This document shows, one piece after another, positions 26,596 to 35,759 of a stretch of 64,000 nt of DNA; position 1 is the stretch's first letter; every line of letters begins with the position of its first letter. A model generated the notes under the pieces. The model saw nothing but the letters and a program-made list of their open reading frames with translations, ran no database searches and was not told where the DNA came from. The translations under genes and the position numbers were made by a program. The stretch is from Bacillus xiamenensis (GTDB lineage Bacteria > Bacillota > Bacilli > Bacillales > Bacillaceae). The stretch spans positions 1-64,000 of the forward strand of contig NZ_AMSH01000006.1 of the NCBI RefSeq assembly GCF_000300535.1, read 5' to 3'.

Positions 26596-26782
26596 CAAAC
26601 GATGCAAACAATGAGATAGCCCTCCAAGAAATGAATTCTTGACAGCCCTACATTTCTTCAATGTACAGCCAGCGAATAAAATGAGTGGATTTTATTCACT
26701 TCGGCGACGCTCCCCTTTCAGCCCTCTTCTTAGATCCCATCGATCTCTGAAGGCCTACTCTTGAAGTTCGCACCTCTATCTT
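26596..26782 (-). promoter_or_regulatory. Lysine riboswitch (L-box)
   Basis: The minus strand carries the conserved L-box blocks in order: AGGTGCGAACTTCAAGAGTA, AGAGGGCTGAAAGGGGAGC, GTCGCCGAAG, GGCTGT and TTGGAGGGCTATCTC, about 110-300 bp before lysC. Lysine binding favours the downstream terminator. The L-box plus attenuator explain the 370-bp gap. Confidence 0.95.
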
Positions 26783-26847
26783 CAACAAACAACACGTTCA
26801 TTTATTAAATTAGTCACATTTTAACAGACTTTTGGAGAAAGTACAAT

Positions 26848-28620
26848 CTATTTTTTTAATGCCTCCATTAAAAGTTCAGCCGTTTGTTTCGGAATTCCTG
26901 CGTCCTGAAAATCTTGGATAGAGGCTTCTTTCATCTTTTTCACAGAGCCAAACTGTTTAAGCAGCTGCTTTTTACGTTTTTCTCCGATACCTGGCACATC
27001 ATCTAAAATAGATTGAAATGCATTTTTTCCGCGTAGTTGCCTGTGAAAGCTGATGGCAAACCGGTGCACTTCATCTTGAATACGCTGCAATAAATAAAAG
27101 GCCTGGCTGTTACGCTCTAGTGCCACAATTTCAAGCGTATCACCCATCATAAGATTCGATGTCCGGTGTTTTTCATCTTTCACAAGACCTGCCACAGGAA
27201 CAGACAGATTTAATTCATTTTCGAGCACATCTATGGCTGCGTTGATCTGTCCTTTTCCTCCGTCAATTAAAATCAAATCTGGCAGCGGCAGCTCATCCTT
27301 TAACACACGTGTATACCGCCTTCTAATGACTTCACGCATGGAGGCATAATCATCTGGCCCTGCAACAGTTTTAATTTTGTATTTTCGATATTCCTTTTTA
27401 TATGGCTTCCCGTCCTGAAAGACAACCATAGCGGAAACTGGGTCTGCTCCTTGAATATTGGAGTTATCAAATGCCTCGATCCGGTAGGGCATATAAATAT
27501 TAAGTGCATCGCCGAGCTGCTTCACCGCCCCAATTGTCCGTTCTTCATCACGCTCGATAAGCGAAAATTTTTCTTTGAGAGCGATTTTGGCATTTTGATG
27601 TGCAAGTAAAAGTAAATCCTTTTTCTTTCCTTTTTTGGGCTGATGAACATTCGTTTCAAGCAATTGCTCAATCATCTCTTGATCGACGCTGTCTGGCACC
27701 AAAATTTCCTTCGGCAGAAAATGGTTGTTCTTTTCATAAAACTGCCCCACAAACGTTAGGAATTCTTCCTCAGGGTCTTGATACATAGGGAACAAACTGA
27801 CATCGCGCTCAATTAATTTCCCTTGTCTGATAAAGAAAACTTGGACACACATCCAGCCTTTATCATAAGCATAGGCAAATACATCACGATCGGATAGGTC
27901 ACTCATCGTCATCTTCTGCTTTTCCATCGTTGAGTCAATGTATGCGATTTGATCTCTCAGTTCTTTTGCCCGCTCAAACTCTAGTTGTTCAGCCGCTTCT
28001 TGCATCTTCTCAGTTAATTCTTTCTTAATTTGCTGATGCCCTCCGTTTAGAAACCTTGTGATTTCATCCACAAGCTGCTTATTCGTTTCCTCAGAAATGT
28101 CATACACACACGGGGCGAGACATTGGCCAAGATGATAATAAAGACAGACGCGGTCAGGGAGTGTTGCACATTTCCTAAGCGGATATAAGCGGTCGAGCAG
28201 CTTTTTCGTTTCTCGAGCTGCTTGCACGTTCGGATATGGACCGAAGTATTTTCCTTTATCCTTTTTCACATTGCGGGTGACGATCAGCTTCGGATGCCGT
28301 TCATTCGTAATTTTAATAAAAGGATACGTTTTGTCGTCCTTGAGCATGACGTTATATTTCGGGTCATACTTTTTAATTAAATTCAGCTCTAAAATGAGCG
28401 CCTCAATATTGGAAGTTGTGACAATATATTCAAAGTCTGCAATTTCACCGACAAGCCGCTGCGTCTTGGCATCATGAGATCCAGTGAAATAAGACCGCAC
28501 CCTATTTTTTAATACCTTTGCCTTCCCTACATAAATGACCGTATTTTGTCTATCTTTCATTAAGTAGCAGCCTGGTTGATCAGGTAAGACTGACAGCTTT
28601 TCTTTGATCAATTTGTTCAT
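26848..28620 (-). CDS. uvrC: UvrC, excinuclease subunit
   Basis: Makes both incisions around a DNA lesion in nucleotide excision repair after UvrAB recognition. The 590-residue protein has an N-terminal GIY-YIG nuclease ([20 protein letters not shown]), a Cys-rich link ([13 protein letters not shown]), a UVR helix pair ([17 protein letters not shown]) that contacts UvrB, the RNase H-like nuclease ([20 protein letters not shown]) and C-terminal helix-hairpin-helix motifs. Slightly shorter than B. subtilis UvrC (598) but complete. Confidence 0.97.
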   Translation of the reverse strand: MNKLIKEKLSVLPDQPGCYLMKDRQNTVIYVGKAKVLKNRVRSYFTGSHDAKTQRLVGEIADFEYIVTTSNIEALILELNLIKKYDPKYNVMLKDDKTYPFIKITNERHPKLIVTRNVKKDKGKYFGPYPNVQAARETKKLLDRLYPLRKCATLPDRVCLYYHLGQCLAPCVYDISEETNKQLVDEITRFLNGGHQQIKKELTEKMQEAAEQLEFERAKELRDQIAYIDSTMEKQKMTMSDLSDRDVFAYAYDKGWMCVQVFFIRQGKLIERDVSLFPMYQDPEEEFLTFVGQFYEKNNHFLPKEILVPDSVDQEMIEQLLETNVHQPKKGKKKDLLLLAHQNAKIALKEKFSLIERDEERTIGAVKQLGDALNIYMPYRIEAFDNSNIQGADPVSAMVVFQDGKPYKKEYRKYKIKTVAGPDDYASMREVIRRRYTRVLKDELPLPDLILIDGGKGQINAAIDVLENELNLSVPVAGLVKDEKHRTSNLMMGDTLEIVALERNSQAFYLLQRIQDEVHRFAISFHRQLRGKNAFQSILDDVPGIGEKRKKQLLKQFGSVKKMKEASIQDFQDAGIPKQTAELLMEALKK

Positions 28621-28698
28621 ATTTTCATCCGTCCTTGTTTTCCTCTTTCACTCCTTCTAGTGTATCACGAACATTTGTTTTATACCATGTTGAAAGAA

Positions 28699-28729
28699 AA
28701 GCGGCTCTCGACTATACGAGAACCGCTTT
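28699..28729 (-). terminator. Terminator of trxA
   Basis: AAAGCGGTTCTCG/CGAGAGCCGCTTTTC on the minus strand, about 30 bp past the trxA stop. Confidence 0.85.
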
Positions 28730-28758
28730 AGAGATTATGCCGCATGGGCAAAATCGGT

Positions 28759-29073
28759 TTATAGATGTTTGTTGACAAGCTCAGCTAGTGCTTCTTTTGG
28801 TTTGAAACCAACAGACGTTTCGACGACTTCTCCGTCTTTTAAAACAAGAAGTGTTGGGATACTCATGACGCCGTATTTACCAGCAGTTTCTTGGTTATCA
28901 TCCACATCAATTTTAACAATTTTCATTTTATCGCCCATTTCTTGATCAAGTTCTTCAAGAACTGGAGCGATCATTTTACAAGGTCCGCACCACGGTGCCC
29001 AAAAGTCTGCAAGAACAACACCTTCTGCAGTTTCTTGTGAAAATGTTGCGTCAGTCGCTTTTACGATTGCCAT
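28759..29073 (-). CDS. trxA: Thioredoxin
   Basis: Small cytoplasmic disulfide reductase of 104 residues with active site WCGPC (28-32), the buried Asp (FWAPW context) and the cis-Pro of [20 protein letters not shown] lies before the ATG, and a TATACT -10 element is visible about 35 bp further upstream. Same place as in B. subtilis, between uvrC and etfA. Confidence 0.98.
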   Translation of the reverse strand: MAIVKATDATFSQETAEGVVLADFWAPWCGPCKMIAPVLEELDQEMGDKMKIVKIDVDDNQETAGKYGVMSIPTLLVLKDGEVVETSVGFKPKEALAELVNKHL

Positions 29074-29169
29074 TATTCATTCCTCCAATGTAAATTATGC
29101 TTTTTAGTATAGCATCTACCCATGTGACTTGCGAATGAAATGCTTACGAATCATTTTTTATGAAATGAA

Positions 29170-29241
29170 TTAAAAAATAAACCGTATAATCGCACCAATG
29201 ACAACAATCGCACCGATGATCATCAGAATGGTTCTAAGCAT
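29170..29241 (-). CDS. Tiny single-span membrane protein (23 residues)
   Basis: Reads MLRTILMIIGAIVVIGAI then RFIF, a single hydrophobic helix with Arg at both ends. AAAGGGAG lies about 10 bases before the ATG. Too short for normal gene finding, but the ribosome binding site, clean hydrophobic pattern and position in an otherwise empty 280-bp gap make it credible. Function unknown; a proteolipid or membrane-regulator role is possible. Confidence 0.5.
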   Translation of the reverse strand: MLRTILMIIGAIVVIGAIIRFIF

Positions 29242-29480
29242 ATGACATAACTCCCTTTCCGCTTCATTTACCATGTATGTTGCCCCAACATTCTTCTCAT
29301 CAAACATAGAAAATTTGCGAACAAGCTATGTCGCCAGTCATCTTGATGACTGGGTTAGATGGGAGTTCGAGCCGTAGGACGCTGACCATTAGCAGATTGG
29401 GCGAACTTGAGGCTCAATTGACTGATGGCTTTTTCTCTATGCAAATCCCTTCAGCGGGCCTTTGCTTCAGGATGACATAC

Positions 29481-29510
29481 AAAAAACCCAGAATACCTAG
29501 GCATTCTGGG
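29481..29510 (-). terminator. Terminator of etfA / fad operon
   Basis: Perfect stem CCCAGAAT/ATTCTGGG followed on the minus strand by TTTTTTG. Confidence 0.9.
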
Positions 29511-29520
29511 TGGATGAGCG

Positions 29521-30498
29521 TTACGAGTGGATATTCATCTTTTTTAACTCTTCATTTAAAAGCGGAACGACTTCGAACAAGTCACCAACAATTCCGTAAT
29601 CAGCTATTTTGAAGATTTCGGCTTCAGGGTCTTTGTTAATCGCCACAATGACTTTGCTGTTAGACATGCCCGCTAAATGCTGAATCGCTCCTGAAATCCC
29701 GCACGCAATGTAAAGGTCAGGTGTAACAACTTTTCCAGTTTGACCAATTTGCAGAGCATAATCGCAGTAGTCAGCGTCACATGCACCACGCGAAGCACCA
29801 ACTGCTGCACCTAACGTTTGGGCAAGTTCTTTCAGCGGCTCAAAGCCTTCCTTGCTCTTGACCCCCCGCCCTCCTGCGACAATGATCTTTGCTTCAGATA
29901 AATCGACGCCCTCTGACGTCTTTTTAATGACTTCCTTCACAATTGTTCGCAGGTTCTGAATATCGACAGAAACTGGCATGACTTCTCCGCTTCGTGACGC
30001 ATCCCGCTCCAGCGGCGGCACGTTGTTTGGCCGAATGGTCGCCAACAGCAGACGATCTGTCGAAATGACTTTTTCAAAGGCTTTCCCTGAATAAATCGGT
30101 CTAGTGAAAACAAGATGCTCACCGGTAACGCTTACATCTATTGCATCTGAAATTAAACCTGTTTGCAGGCGTGCGGCTATTTTGGGTGACAAGTCTTTTC
30201 CGATAGACGTATGACCAAAAAGCACTGCATCTGGATTGACTTGATCTAATATCGCCTGAAGCGCCTGTGCGAAACCATCAGACGTATAATATGAAAGGTT
30301 CGGATGCTCCACAATCATCACATGATCCGCACCATAATACAGCAGTTCCTCCGCTTGCTCTTTGACGTTATCCCCTATTAAAACGCCAATTACTTCACCG
30401 CCATCCGCCACCTTGTGAGCGGCAGCAATCGCTTCAAATGTCACGTTTCTTAATTTACCGTCACGACTTTCTCCAAGTACAACAACTTTTTTACTCAT
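29521..30498 (-). CDS. etfA: Electron transfer flavoprotein alpha subunit
   Basis: Carries FAD and passes electrons from acyl-CoA dehydrogenases to the quinone pool. The 325-residue protein has the N-terminal adenine-nucleotide-like domain and the C-terminal FAD domain with GGRGVKSKEGFEPL, GASRGACDAD, GQTGKVVTPDLYIACGISG and INKDPEAEIF. AAGGGGGAG precedes the ATG. Last gene of lcfA-fadR-fadB-etfB-etfA. Confidence 0.96.
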   Translation of the reverse strand: MSKKVVVLGESRDGKLRNVTFEAIAAAHKVADGGEVIGVLIGDNVKEQAEELLYYGADHVMIVEHPNLSYYTSDGFAQALQAILDQVNPDAVLFGHTSIGKDLSPKIAARLQTGLISDAIDVSVTGEHLVFTRPIYSGKAFEKVISTDRLLLATIRPNNVPPLERDASRSGEVMPVSVDIQNLRTIVKEVIKKTSEGVDLSEAKIIVAGGRGVKSKEGFEPLKELAQTLGAAVGASRGACDADYCDYALQIGQTGKVVTPDLYIACGISGAIQHLAGMSNSKVIVAINKDPEAEIFKIADYGIVGDLFEVVPLLNEELKKMNIHS

Positions 30499-30541
30499 CT
30501 TTCATGCTCCCCCTTGTTCTCGTGATTGATAAAGTGGATGT

Positions 30542-31315
30542 TTAGATGACTTTTGCTTCATTTCTTAGCAGATCGGTCAGTTCCTTGACTTGATCCTGAA
30601 GCTCGCCGCTCAGCACCTTGCCCCCCTCTTTTTTCTCCGGTAAGAAACGTTCGATTGTTTTGATTTTATATGGCACATCGTCTTCATCGAGATCTAAATC
30701 ATCTAGTTCCAATTCCTCTAAAGGCTTTTTCTTCGCCTTCATGATTCCTGGTAACGATGGATAACGAGGCTCATTGAGACCTTGCTGCGCTGTGACCACA
30801 AGCGGAAGCTCGGCAGAAATCACTTCTACATCACCCTCTGCATCTCGTTCAATGGAAGCGGAGCCGCCATCAATTTGAATACTTGTAATCGTTGTGACAT
30901 ATGAAAAGCCGAGTAATTCAGCAAGACGCGGGGCCACCTGTCCAGACCCGCCATCAATCGCTACATTCCCTGCTAAAATCAAGGAAGGTTCTTTATCCTT
31001 GAAATAGTGATAGAGAATAGTAGAAGCGGAATATTGATCCCACTCCTCCAAATCGTCTTCAACATTGATTAGAACGGCTTGATCGCAGCCCATTGCAAGG
31101 GCTGTTCTTAGCTGCTTCTCCGCATCCTCACTGCCAACTGTTACAACAGTGACTTCTCCCCCGTGCTCATCCCGGAGCTGAATCGCTTCTTCAATTGCAT
31201 ACTCGTCATAAGGATTAATAATGAACTCTGCTCCATCTTCTTGAATGGCACCAGACTGAATCGAAATTTTCTCTTCCGTGTCAAACGTACGCTTCATCAA
31301 AACAAATATATTCAT
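30542..31315 (-). CDS. etfB: Electron transfer flavoprotein beta subunit
   Basis: Partner of EtfA in beta-oxidation; binds AMP. The 257-residue protein has the family signature VTAQQGLNEPRYPSLPGIMKAKKKPL and GNVAIDGGSGQVAPRLAELL. It is 43 bp upstream of etfA and 31 bp downstream of fadB. Confidence 0.96.
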   Translation of the reverse strand: MNIFVLMKRTFDTEEKISIQSGAIQEDGAEFIINPYDEYAIEEAIQLRDEHGGEVTVVTVGSEDAEKQLRTALAMGCDQAVLINVEDDLEEWDQYSASTILYHYFKDKEPSLILAGNVAIDGGSGQVAPRLAELLGFSYVTTITSIQIDGGSASIERDAEGDVEVISAELPLVVTAQQGLNEPRYPSLPGIMKAKKKPLEELELDDLDLDEDDVPYKIKTIERFLPEKKEGGKVLSGELQDQVKELTDLLRNEAKVI

Positions 31316-31346
31316 TCATTTCTCCCCCTTGTGTCGTACTGATCCC

Positions 31347-32126
31347 TTACTCCCCTTTAAAATTCGGTTTGCGCTTTTCGATAAAGGCTTGGATGCCTTC
31401 TTTGGCATCATTCGACTGGAACACCTCACCAAACTTTTTCGCTTCCAGCTTCATTCCGCCATCATATGAATACACTTTTGCTGCATTCAATAACTCAAGT
31501 ACATACTCAAGCGTTTTAGGGCTTTTTGCTGCAAATTTTGCCGCCAGTGTTTTGGCTGCTTCCAGCGCTTCTTCCTCTGTTTCCGCAAGTTTTGAAACAA
31601 GTCCGCAGGCAAATGCTTCTTCTCCTGTAATCGGCTCAGCGGTTCCCATCATTTCAAGTGCTTTAGCAGAACCAACGTAGCGAGGCAGGCGCTGCGTTCC
31701 GCCGAATCCTGGAATGATACCGAGGTTTAGCTCCGGCAGTCCAAGTTTCGCATCTTTTGTTGCAATTCGAATATCACACGACATCGCCAGTTCAAGGCCA
31801 CCGCCTAACGCTGCCCCGTGAATGGAGGCAATGACAGGCTTTGAACATTGTTCAATTCGTTCAAACATTTGCTGTCCTCGGTCTGCAAGGCTTGCATAAT
31901 CAGACTCTTTCTGTAAGGTCGTAAATTCTTTAATATCAGCACCTGCTGAGAAAAACCTTCCTTCTCCATGGATGACAATGGCTCTCACTTCACTGTTTTG
32001 TTCGAGCTCGTCAAACATGTCATTGAGTTCAGTGAGGAGCTGAGAAGATAAGGCGTTTGCAGGCGGATGTTGAATCGTAATGAGCGCTGTCTGTCCTTCT
32101 TGATGTAAGCTGAGTATCTTTTCCAT
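31347..32126 (-). CDS. fadB: Enoyl-CoA hydratase
   Basis: Crotonase-fold enzyme of beta-oxidation, hydrating trans-2-enoyl-CoA. The 259-residue protein has the oxyanion-hole motifs FFSAGADIKEF and IHGAALGGGLELAMSCDIR and the catalytic-Glu region LGLPELNLGIIPGFGGTQRLPR. The start at 32126 has GAAAAAGG 9 bases upstream; an ATG three codons earlier directly touches that site and is less likely. Confidence 0.94.
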   Translation of the reverse strand: MEKILSLHQEGQTALITIQHPPANALSSQLLTELNDMFDELEQNSEVRAIVIHGEGRFFSAGADIKEFTTLQKESDYASLADRGQQMFERIEQCSKPVIASIHGAALGGGLELAMSCDIRIATKDAKLGLPELNLGIIPGFGGTQRLPRYVGSAKALEMMGTAEPITGEEAFACGLVSKLAETEEEALEAAKTLAAKFAAKSPKTLEYVLELLNAAKVYSYDGGMKLEAKKFGEVFQSNDAKEGIQAFIEKRKPNFKGE

Positions 32127-32151
32127 GTCAATCATCCTTTTTCAATTGTCT

Positions 32152-32736
32152 TTAAGATTGATGTATTCCGTTTAAGAGAAGATCATGTACGTTTTCTGCG
32201 AGTGCAGGAAGGTCATACTTTTGATCATTCATCACCCATGTTGTAGCGGTTTCATCAATCGTCCCAAATACCATTTGTCTCGCTAAGCGGACATCTAAAT
32301 CTTGTCTGAATTCTCCTGATTTCTTTCCTTCTGTTAAAATCGAGTCGAGCATATTTAAATACCCTTTCAGCACCTCATTGATTTTTTGCCGCAGCTCAAG
32401 GTTTGACTGTCTGAGTTCCAGCTGTGTCACAAGGGCCAAATGATGATCTTGCGAAAGCAGGCGAAAGTGTTCCTGAATCAATAGATGAAGCTTTTCTTTG
32501 GCAGACGGTTTCTTTTGAATATCTGTTTCCATCCGTTCGATGAATTGCCCCATTTTTTCTTTAAATAATGAGATCAGAATATCCTCTTTGTTTTTGAAAT
32601 AAAGATAAATCGTTCCGTCTGCTACCCCTGCTTGTTTGGCAATCTTTGAAACTTGTGATTGATGATAGCCGTTCTCTGCAATCACCACAACTGCTGCATC
32701 AATAATTTGCATGTACTTCGGTCTTTTCTGCTTCAA
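32152..32736 (-). CDS. fadR: FadR, TetR-family repressor of fatty acid degradation
   Basis: A 194-residue repressor, same length as B. subtilis FadR. The N-terminal helix-turn-helix reads IAKQAGVADGTIYLYFKNKEDILISLF; the rest is the ligand domain that binds long-chain acyl-CoA and releases DNA. Its operator lies directly upstream (32759-32776), so it is self-regulated together with fadB-etfBA. Confidence 0.95.
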   Translation of the reverse strand: MKQKRPKYMQIIDAAVVVIAENGYHQSQVSKIAKQAGVADGTIYLYFKNKEDILISLFKEKMGQFIERMETDIQKKPSAKEKLHLLIQEHFRLLSQDHHLALVTQLELRQSNLELRQKINEVLKGYLNMLDSILTEGKKSGEFRQDLDVRLARQMVFGTIDETATTWVMNDQKYDLPALAENVHDLLLNGIHQS

Positions 32737-32758
32737 TGTGCTTCGTCCCTTTCTAAAT

Positions 32759-32776
32759 TGAATGAGTATTCATTCA
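32759..32776. promoter_or_regulatory. FadR operator
   Basis: TGAATGAGTATTCATTCA is an exact match to the FadR palindrome TGAATGANTANTCATTCA. It lies 23 bp upstream of the fadR start. Confidence 0.92.
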
Positions 32777-32872
32777 TAACTTTATGTTAAAAAGAAACGA
32801 TTGATTTGTCAAGAGATGTTCTTCTTTCTTTTCAACCTTTAGCATACCAAAGCTAACACGTACAATTCAAAT

Positions 32873-32894
32873 CATCCGGCCCATGGACCGGATG
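32873..32894 (-). terminator. Inverted repeat behind lcfA
   Basis: CATCCGGCC/GGACCGGATG stem just past the lcfA stop; the following minus-strand tract is only weakly T-rich, so termination may be partial. Confidence 0.5.
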
Positions 32895-32910
32895 ACGCTC
32901 GTTCGTTCTC

Positions 32911-34620
32911 TCATTGATCGACTGGCGCTTCAGATGAAGCTGATTGCTTTCTTTTTTCTTCTTCAATTAACACTCTGCGCAAGATTTTTCCTACAGCCGT
33001 TTTAGGCAAGGATTCCTTAAATTCATACACACGCGGCACTTTAAATGAGGCAATTCTCGTTCTGACAAAACGATCAAGTTCTTCTTCTGTTAAATAGGCA
33101 TCCTTTTTCGGAACAACAAAGGCTTTCACTGTTTCTCCCCTGTATGGGTCTGGAATACCTGCCACGACGACTTCTTGTACAAGCTCATGCTCATAAAGGG
33201 CTTCTTCGACCTCTCTTGGGTAAATATTATAGCCGCTCGCGATGATGACATCTTTTTTCCGGTCTACGATATAGAAAAAACCATCCTCATCCATATATCC
33301 GATATCTCCAGTGAAAAACCAGCCGTCTCTTAACACTGCCGCTGTCTCCTCTGGCTGATTCCAGTACCCTTTCATGATTTGAGGACCTTTGACGATGATC
33401 TCTCCGTGCTCATATGGCTCTTTGAGTCCACCCGTTTCCTCGCAATAAATACCGGCATCTGTATTCGGCCAAGGGCACCCAATACTTCCTATTTTGTTCT
33501 CCCCCCATAAGAAATTGGCATGAGTGACGGGTGATGTTTCTGAAAGGCCATACCCCTCTACCAGCCTTCCTCCTGTTAATTTTTCAAAGCTCTGTTTGAC
33601 TTCAACAGGAAGAGCTGCCGATCCGCTTAGACAAGCCGTGATCGAGGATAGGTCATATTTTTCAATGTTTGGGTGATGAAGCAGGGCGATATACATCGTT
33701 GGTGCTCCTGGAAACAGCGTCGGTTTTTGTTTTTCAATGGTTTTGAGGGCATCAGCCACATCAAAACGCGGAAGAAGAATCATTTGATGCCCTTCTTTGA
33801 CTGCAAGGTTCAATACAGTGGTCATTCCGTACACATGAAAAAAAGGAATGATGCCAAGAATCCGTTCTTTTCCTCGGTTCGTTTTATACATCCAGGATGC
33901 ACACATTTCTGTATTGGCTAAAATATTTTCGTGTGTGAGCATGACCCCTTTCGGTAAACCGGTCGTTCCGCCTGTATATTGCAAAACGGCAATATCCTCT
34001 TTCGGTTCAAAGGATAGCTGCGGAATTCGTTCCCCTGACGATTCTTTCATGATCTGTGAGAAGTGATGAATGGAATCACTCTTCTCGACTTGAATGACCA
34101 TGTTGTTTTTTCTTCGCTGCACGATTGGGAACAGTATGTTTTTTGGGAATGGCAAATAATCTTGTAATTTAGTGATGATCAAGTGCTCCACACTTGTCAG
34201 CGCTTTCATTTTATAGGCCTTTGGATACAATAAATCGAGAGTGATCAGCACCTTTGAGCCGCTGTCCTCCATTTGATATTCTAGTTCTTTCTCTGTATAA
34301 AGCGGGTTTGTTTGAACCACAATACCGCCTGCTATTAAAACCGCATAATAAGAAATGACCGATTGCGGGCAGTTTGGCAGCATAATCGCTACTCTGTCGC
34401 CTTTTTTCACACCGATTTCAATCAGGTGATTGGCCAATTTGAGCGCGTCTTCTTGTAACTGCTGGTAGGTGATGTTTTTTCCTAAAAAATGAATGGCTAT
34501 ATGCTCTGGTGCTGCCTCTGCGGAGCTGAATAAGTAAGATTGTAATGTTTCATTTGGAATGGTGAGTTCGTGGGGAATTTGATTCGGGTAATGCAGAAGC
34601 CATCGTTTATCTGACTGCAT
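32911..34620 (-). CDS. lcfA: Long-chain acyl-CoA synthetase
   Basis: Activates long-chain fatty acids with ATP and CoA at the membrane, first step of beta-oxidation. The 569-residue protein has the AMP-binding motif QYTGGTTGLPKGVMLTHEN, EGYGLSETSPVTH, the GWFFTGDIGYMDEDGFFYIVDRKKD hinge split over its core, and the C-terminal catalytic Lys region PKTAVGKILRR. GGAAGGAGGG precedes the ATG. First gene of the fad operon. Confidence 0.95.
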   Translation of the reverse strand: MQSDKRWLLHYPNQIPHELTIPNETLQSYLFSSAEAAPEHIAIHFLGKNITYQQLQEDALKLANHLIEIGVKKGDRVAIMLPNCPQSVISYYAVLIAGGIVVQTNPLYTEKELEYQMEDSGSKVLITLDLLYPKAYKMKALTSVEHLIITKLQDYLPFPKNILFPIVQRRKNNMVIQVEKSDSIHHFSQIMKESSGERIPQLSFEPKEDIAVLQYTGGTTGLPKGVMLTHENILANTEMCASWMYKTNRGKERILGIIPFFHVYGMTTVLNLAVKEGHQMILLPRFDVADALKTIEKQKPTLFPGAPTMYIALLHHPNIEKYDLSSITACLSGSAALPVEVKQSFEKLTGGRLVEGYGLSETSPVTHANFLWGENKIGSIGCPWPNTDAGIYCEETGGLKEPYEHGEIIVKGPQIMKGYWNQPEETAAVLRDGWFFTGDIGYMDEDGFFYIVDRKKDVIIASGYNIYPREVEEALYEHELVQEVVVAGIPDPYRGETVKAFVVPKKDAYLTEEELDRFVRTRIASFKVPRVYEFKESLPKTAVGKILRRVLIEEEKRKQSASSEAPVDQ

Positions 34621-34721
34621 AAAAACCCTCCTTCCTGAACTTTCGTACTATTTTATTATAGCAAACTTTTCCTTAGGGCAGTTTGCTTTTTTCAAATAGG
34701 GCTTGGTTCCATTGCGCACCT

Positions 34722-35177
34722 TTATTTTTTCGACTGTGTTTCTATAGATGCTCTTTTCCCTTCATGATGCCACTTCTCATATAATCCCACGATCGCACGG
34801 AATGCCTCATTGACTCTTTCCACGATCTGTTGATGAATACTGGGGTCATTAGGTAAATGTGTTTGGATGTTATCAACTTGGTACTGTCTCATCATGTCTA
34901 GGTAGACAGTGAGAAAGATGGTATCTTCTAAAATCCAGTAAATGACTTCATCCGCCTCTTTTGTTCTTTTATTAAGCACTTTGACTCCTCGTTCATATTG
35001 AATGAGGATATAGCCATGTGATTCAATCTCGATGTATGGACTCAAATCATCAAAAAACCCCGTCGTTTGAAAGGGGCGTGCAATATAAGGTTCATATATG
35101 TCTTGGGGAAGGGCTGTCTTTTTGAGACATGTTTTAATGTGCTTGATTAATTCGTCTTTTTGCAGGATGTGATTCAT
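34722..35177 (-). CDS. Imm63-like protein, orphan immunity gene candidate
   Basis: A 151-residue cytoplasmic protein. The segment GYILIQYERGVKVLNKRTKE then ADEVIYWILEDTIFLTVYLDM and a final GLYEKWHHEGK follow the layout of Imm63 immunity proteins (YER-G, DELLYWIFE-TF, W near the end). Imm63 genes normally protect against a neighbouring polymorphic toxin, but no toxin gene is near; it sits alone between lcfA and yshE. Family call is from pattern memory. Confidence 0.5.
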   Translation of the reverse strand: MNHILQKDELIKHIKTCLKKTALPQDIYEPYIARPFQTTGFFDDLSPYIEIESHGYILIQYERGVKVLNKRTKEADEVIYWILEDTIFLTVYLDMMRQYQVDNIQTHLPNDPSIHQQIVERVNEAFRAIVGLYEKWHHEGKRASIETQSKK

Positions 35178-35204
35178 TCTGATTCGCCGCCTTTGAATGA
35201 GTGA

Positions 35205-35234
35205 AAAGCTGTCAAGGCTTTCCCTGACAGCTTT
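35205..35234 (-). terminator. Terminator behind yshE and the 25-residue gene
   Basis: AAAGCTGTCAGGG/CCTTGACAGCTTTTC on the minus strand. Confidence 0.8.
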
Positions 35235-35253
35235 CTAGAAAGTATGCTTCATT

Positions 35254-35331
35254 TCACAGGAACATGTAAACAGCACCAATGACCGCAAAAGTGCAGGCAA
35301 CGATGATTAATACTTTGGCTAACTTTTCCAT
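35254..35331 (-). CDS. Tiny single-span membrane protein (25 residues)
   Basis: Reads MEKLAKVLIIVACTFAVIGA then VYMFL, one hydrophobic helix with a basic N terminus. AAGGAG is 5 bases before the ATG. It starts 9 bp behind the yshE stop and ends before the terminator, so it is co-transcribed with yshE, itself a membrane protein. Function unknown. Confidence 0.6.
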   Translation of the reverse strand: MEKLAKVLIIVACTFAVIGAVYMFL

Positions 35332-35340
35332 GTCGTCTCC

Positions 35341-35745
35341 TTAAATGCCGGCTGCTACTACGTAAGACAGCCCAACTGAAATCATGAGTGAAATAAACCC
35401 GACCGCTCTATTATCATTTTCAATCTCTTTATCTACTTTAAATCTTGGTGTTAAAAATTCAAAAATGAAGTAGCTGACAAGCAGCATCACAAAGCCGTAC
35501 ACGCCCCATCCAACCATTTGAAGAAGAGAGTTATGCTGTGCGATGGAATGTTGAAACACATTTGCAATCCCAAAAATTTTCCCGCCTGTTGCCATGGCAA
35601 CCGCTAAATTCCCCCGCTGAATCTCTTCCCAGTTTTTATAGGAGGTCACGAGTTCAAAAATGGTTAGAAATAAGACTAAACATAGGACGGCCACACTGTA
35701 ATAGGCGGCAATTTCCACAAGTTCATTTTCCCAAAAGGCTTTCAT
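35341..35745 (-). CDS. yshE: YshE, DUF350 membrane protein
   Basis: A 134-residue inner-membrane protein with four predicted spans and the DUF350 pattern (GNLAVAMATGGKIFGIANVF, NDNRAVGFISLMISVGLSYV). Function unknown. It follows mutSB by 14 bp and is probably co-transcribed. Confidence 0.88.
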   Translation of the reverse strand: MKAFWENELVEIAAYYSVAVLCLVLFLTIFELVTSYKNWEEIQRGNLAVAMATGGKIFGIANVFQHSIAQHNSLLQMVGWGVYGFVMLLVSYFIFEFLTPRFKVDKEIENDNRAVGFISLMISVGLSYVVAAGI

Positions 35746-35759
35746 GCGTTTTCTCCTTT

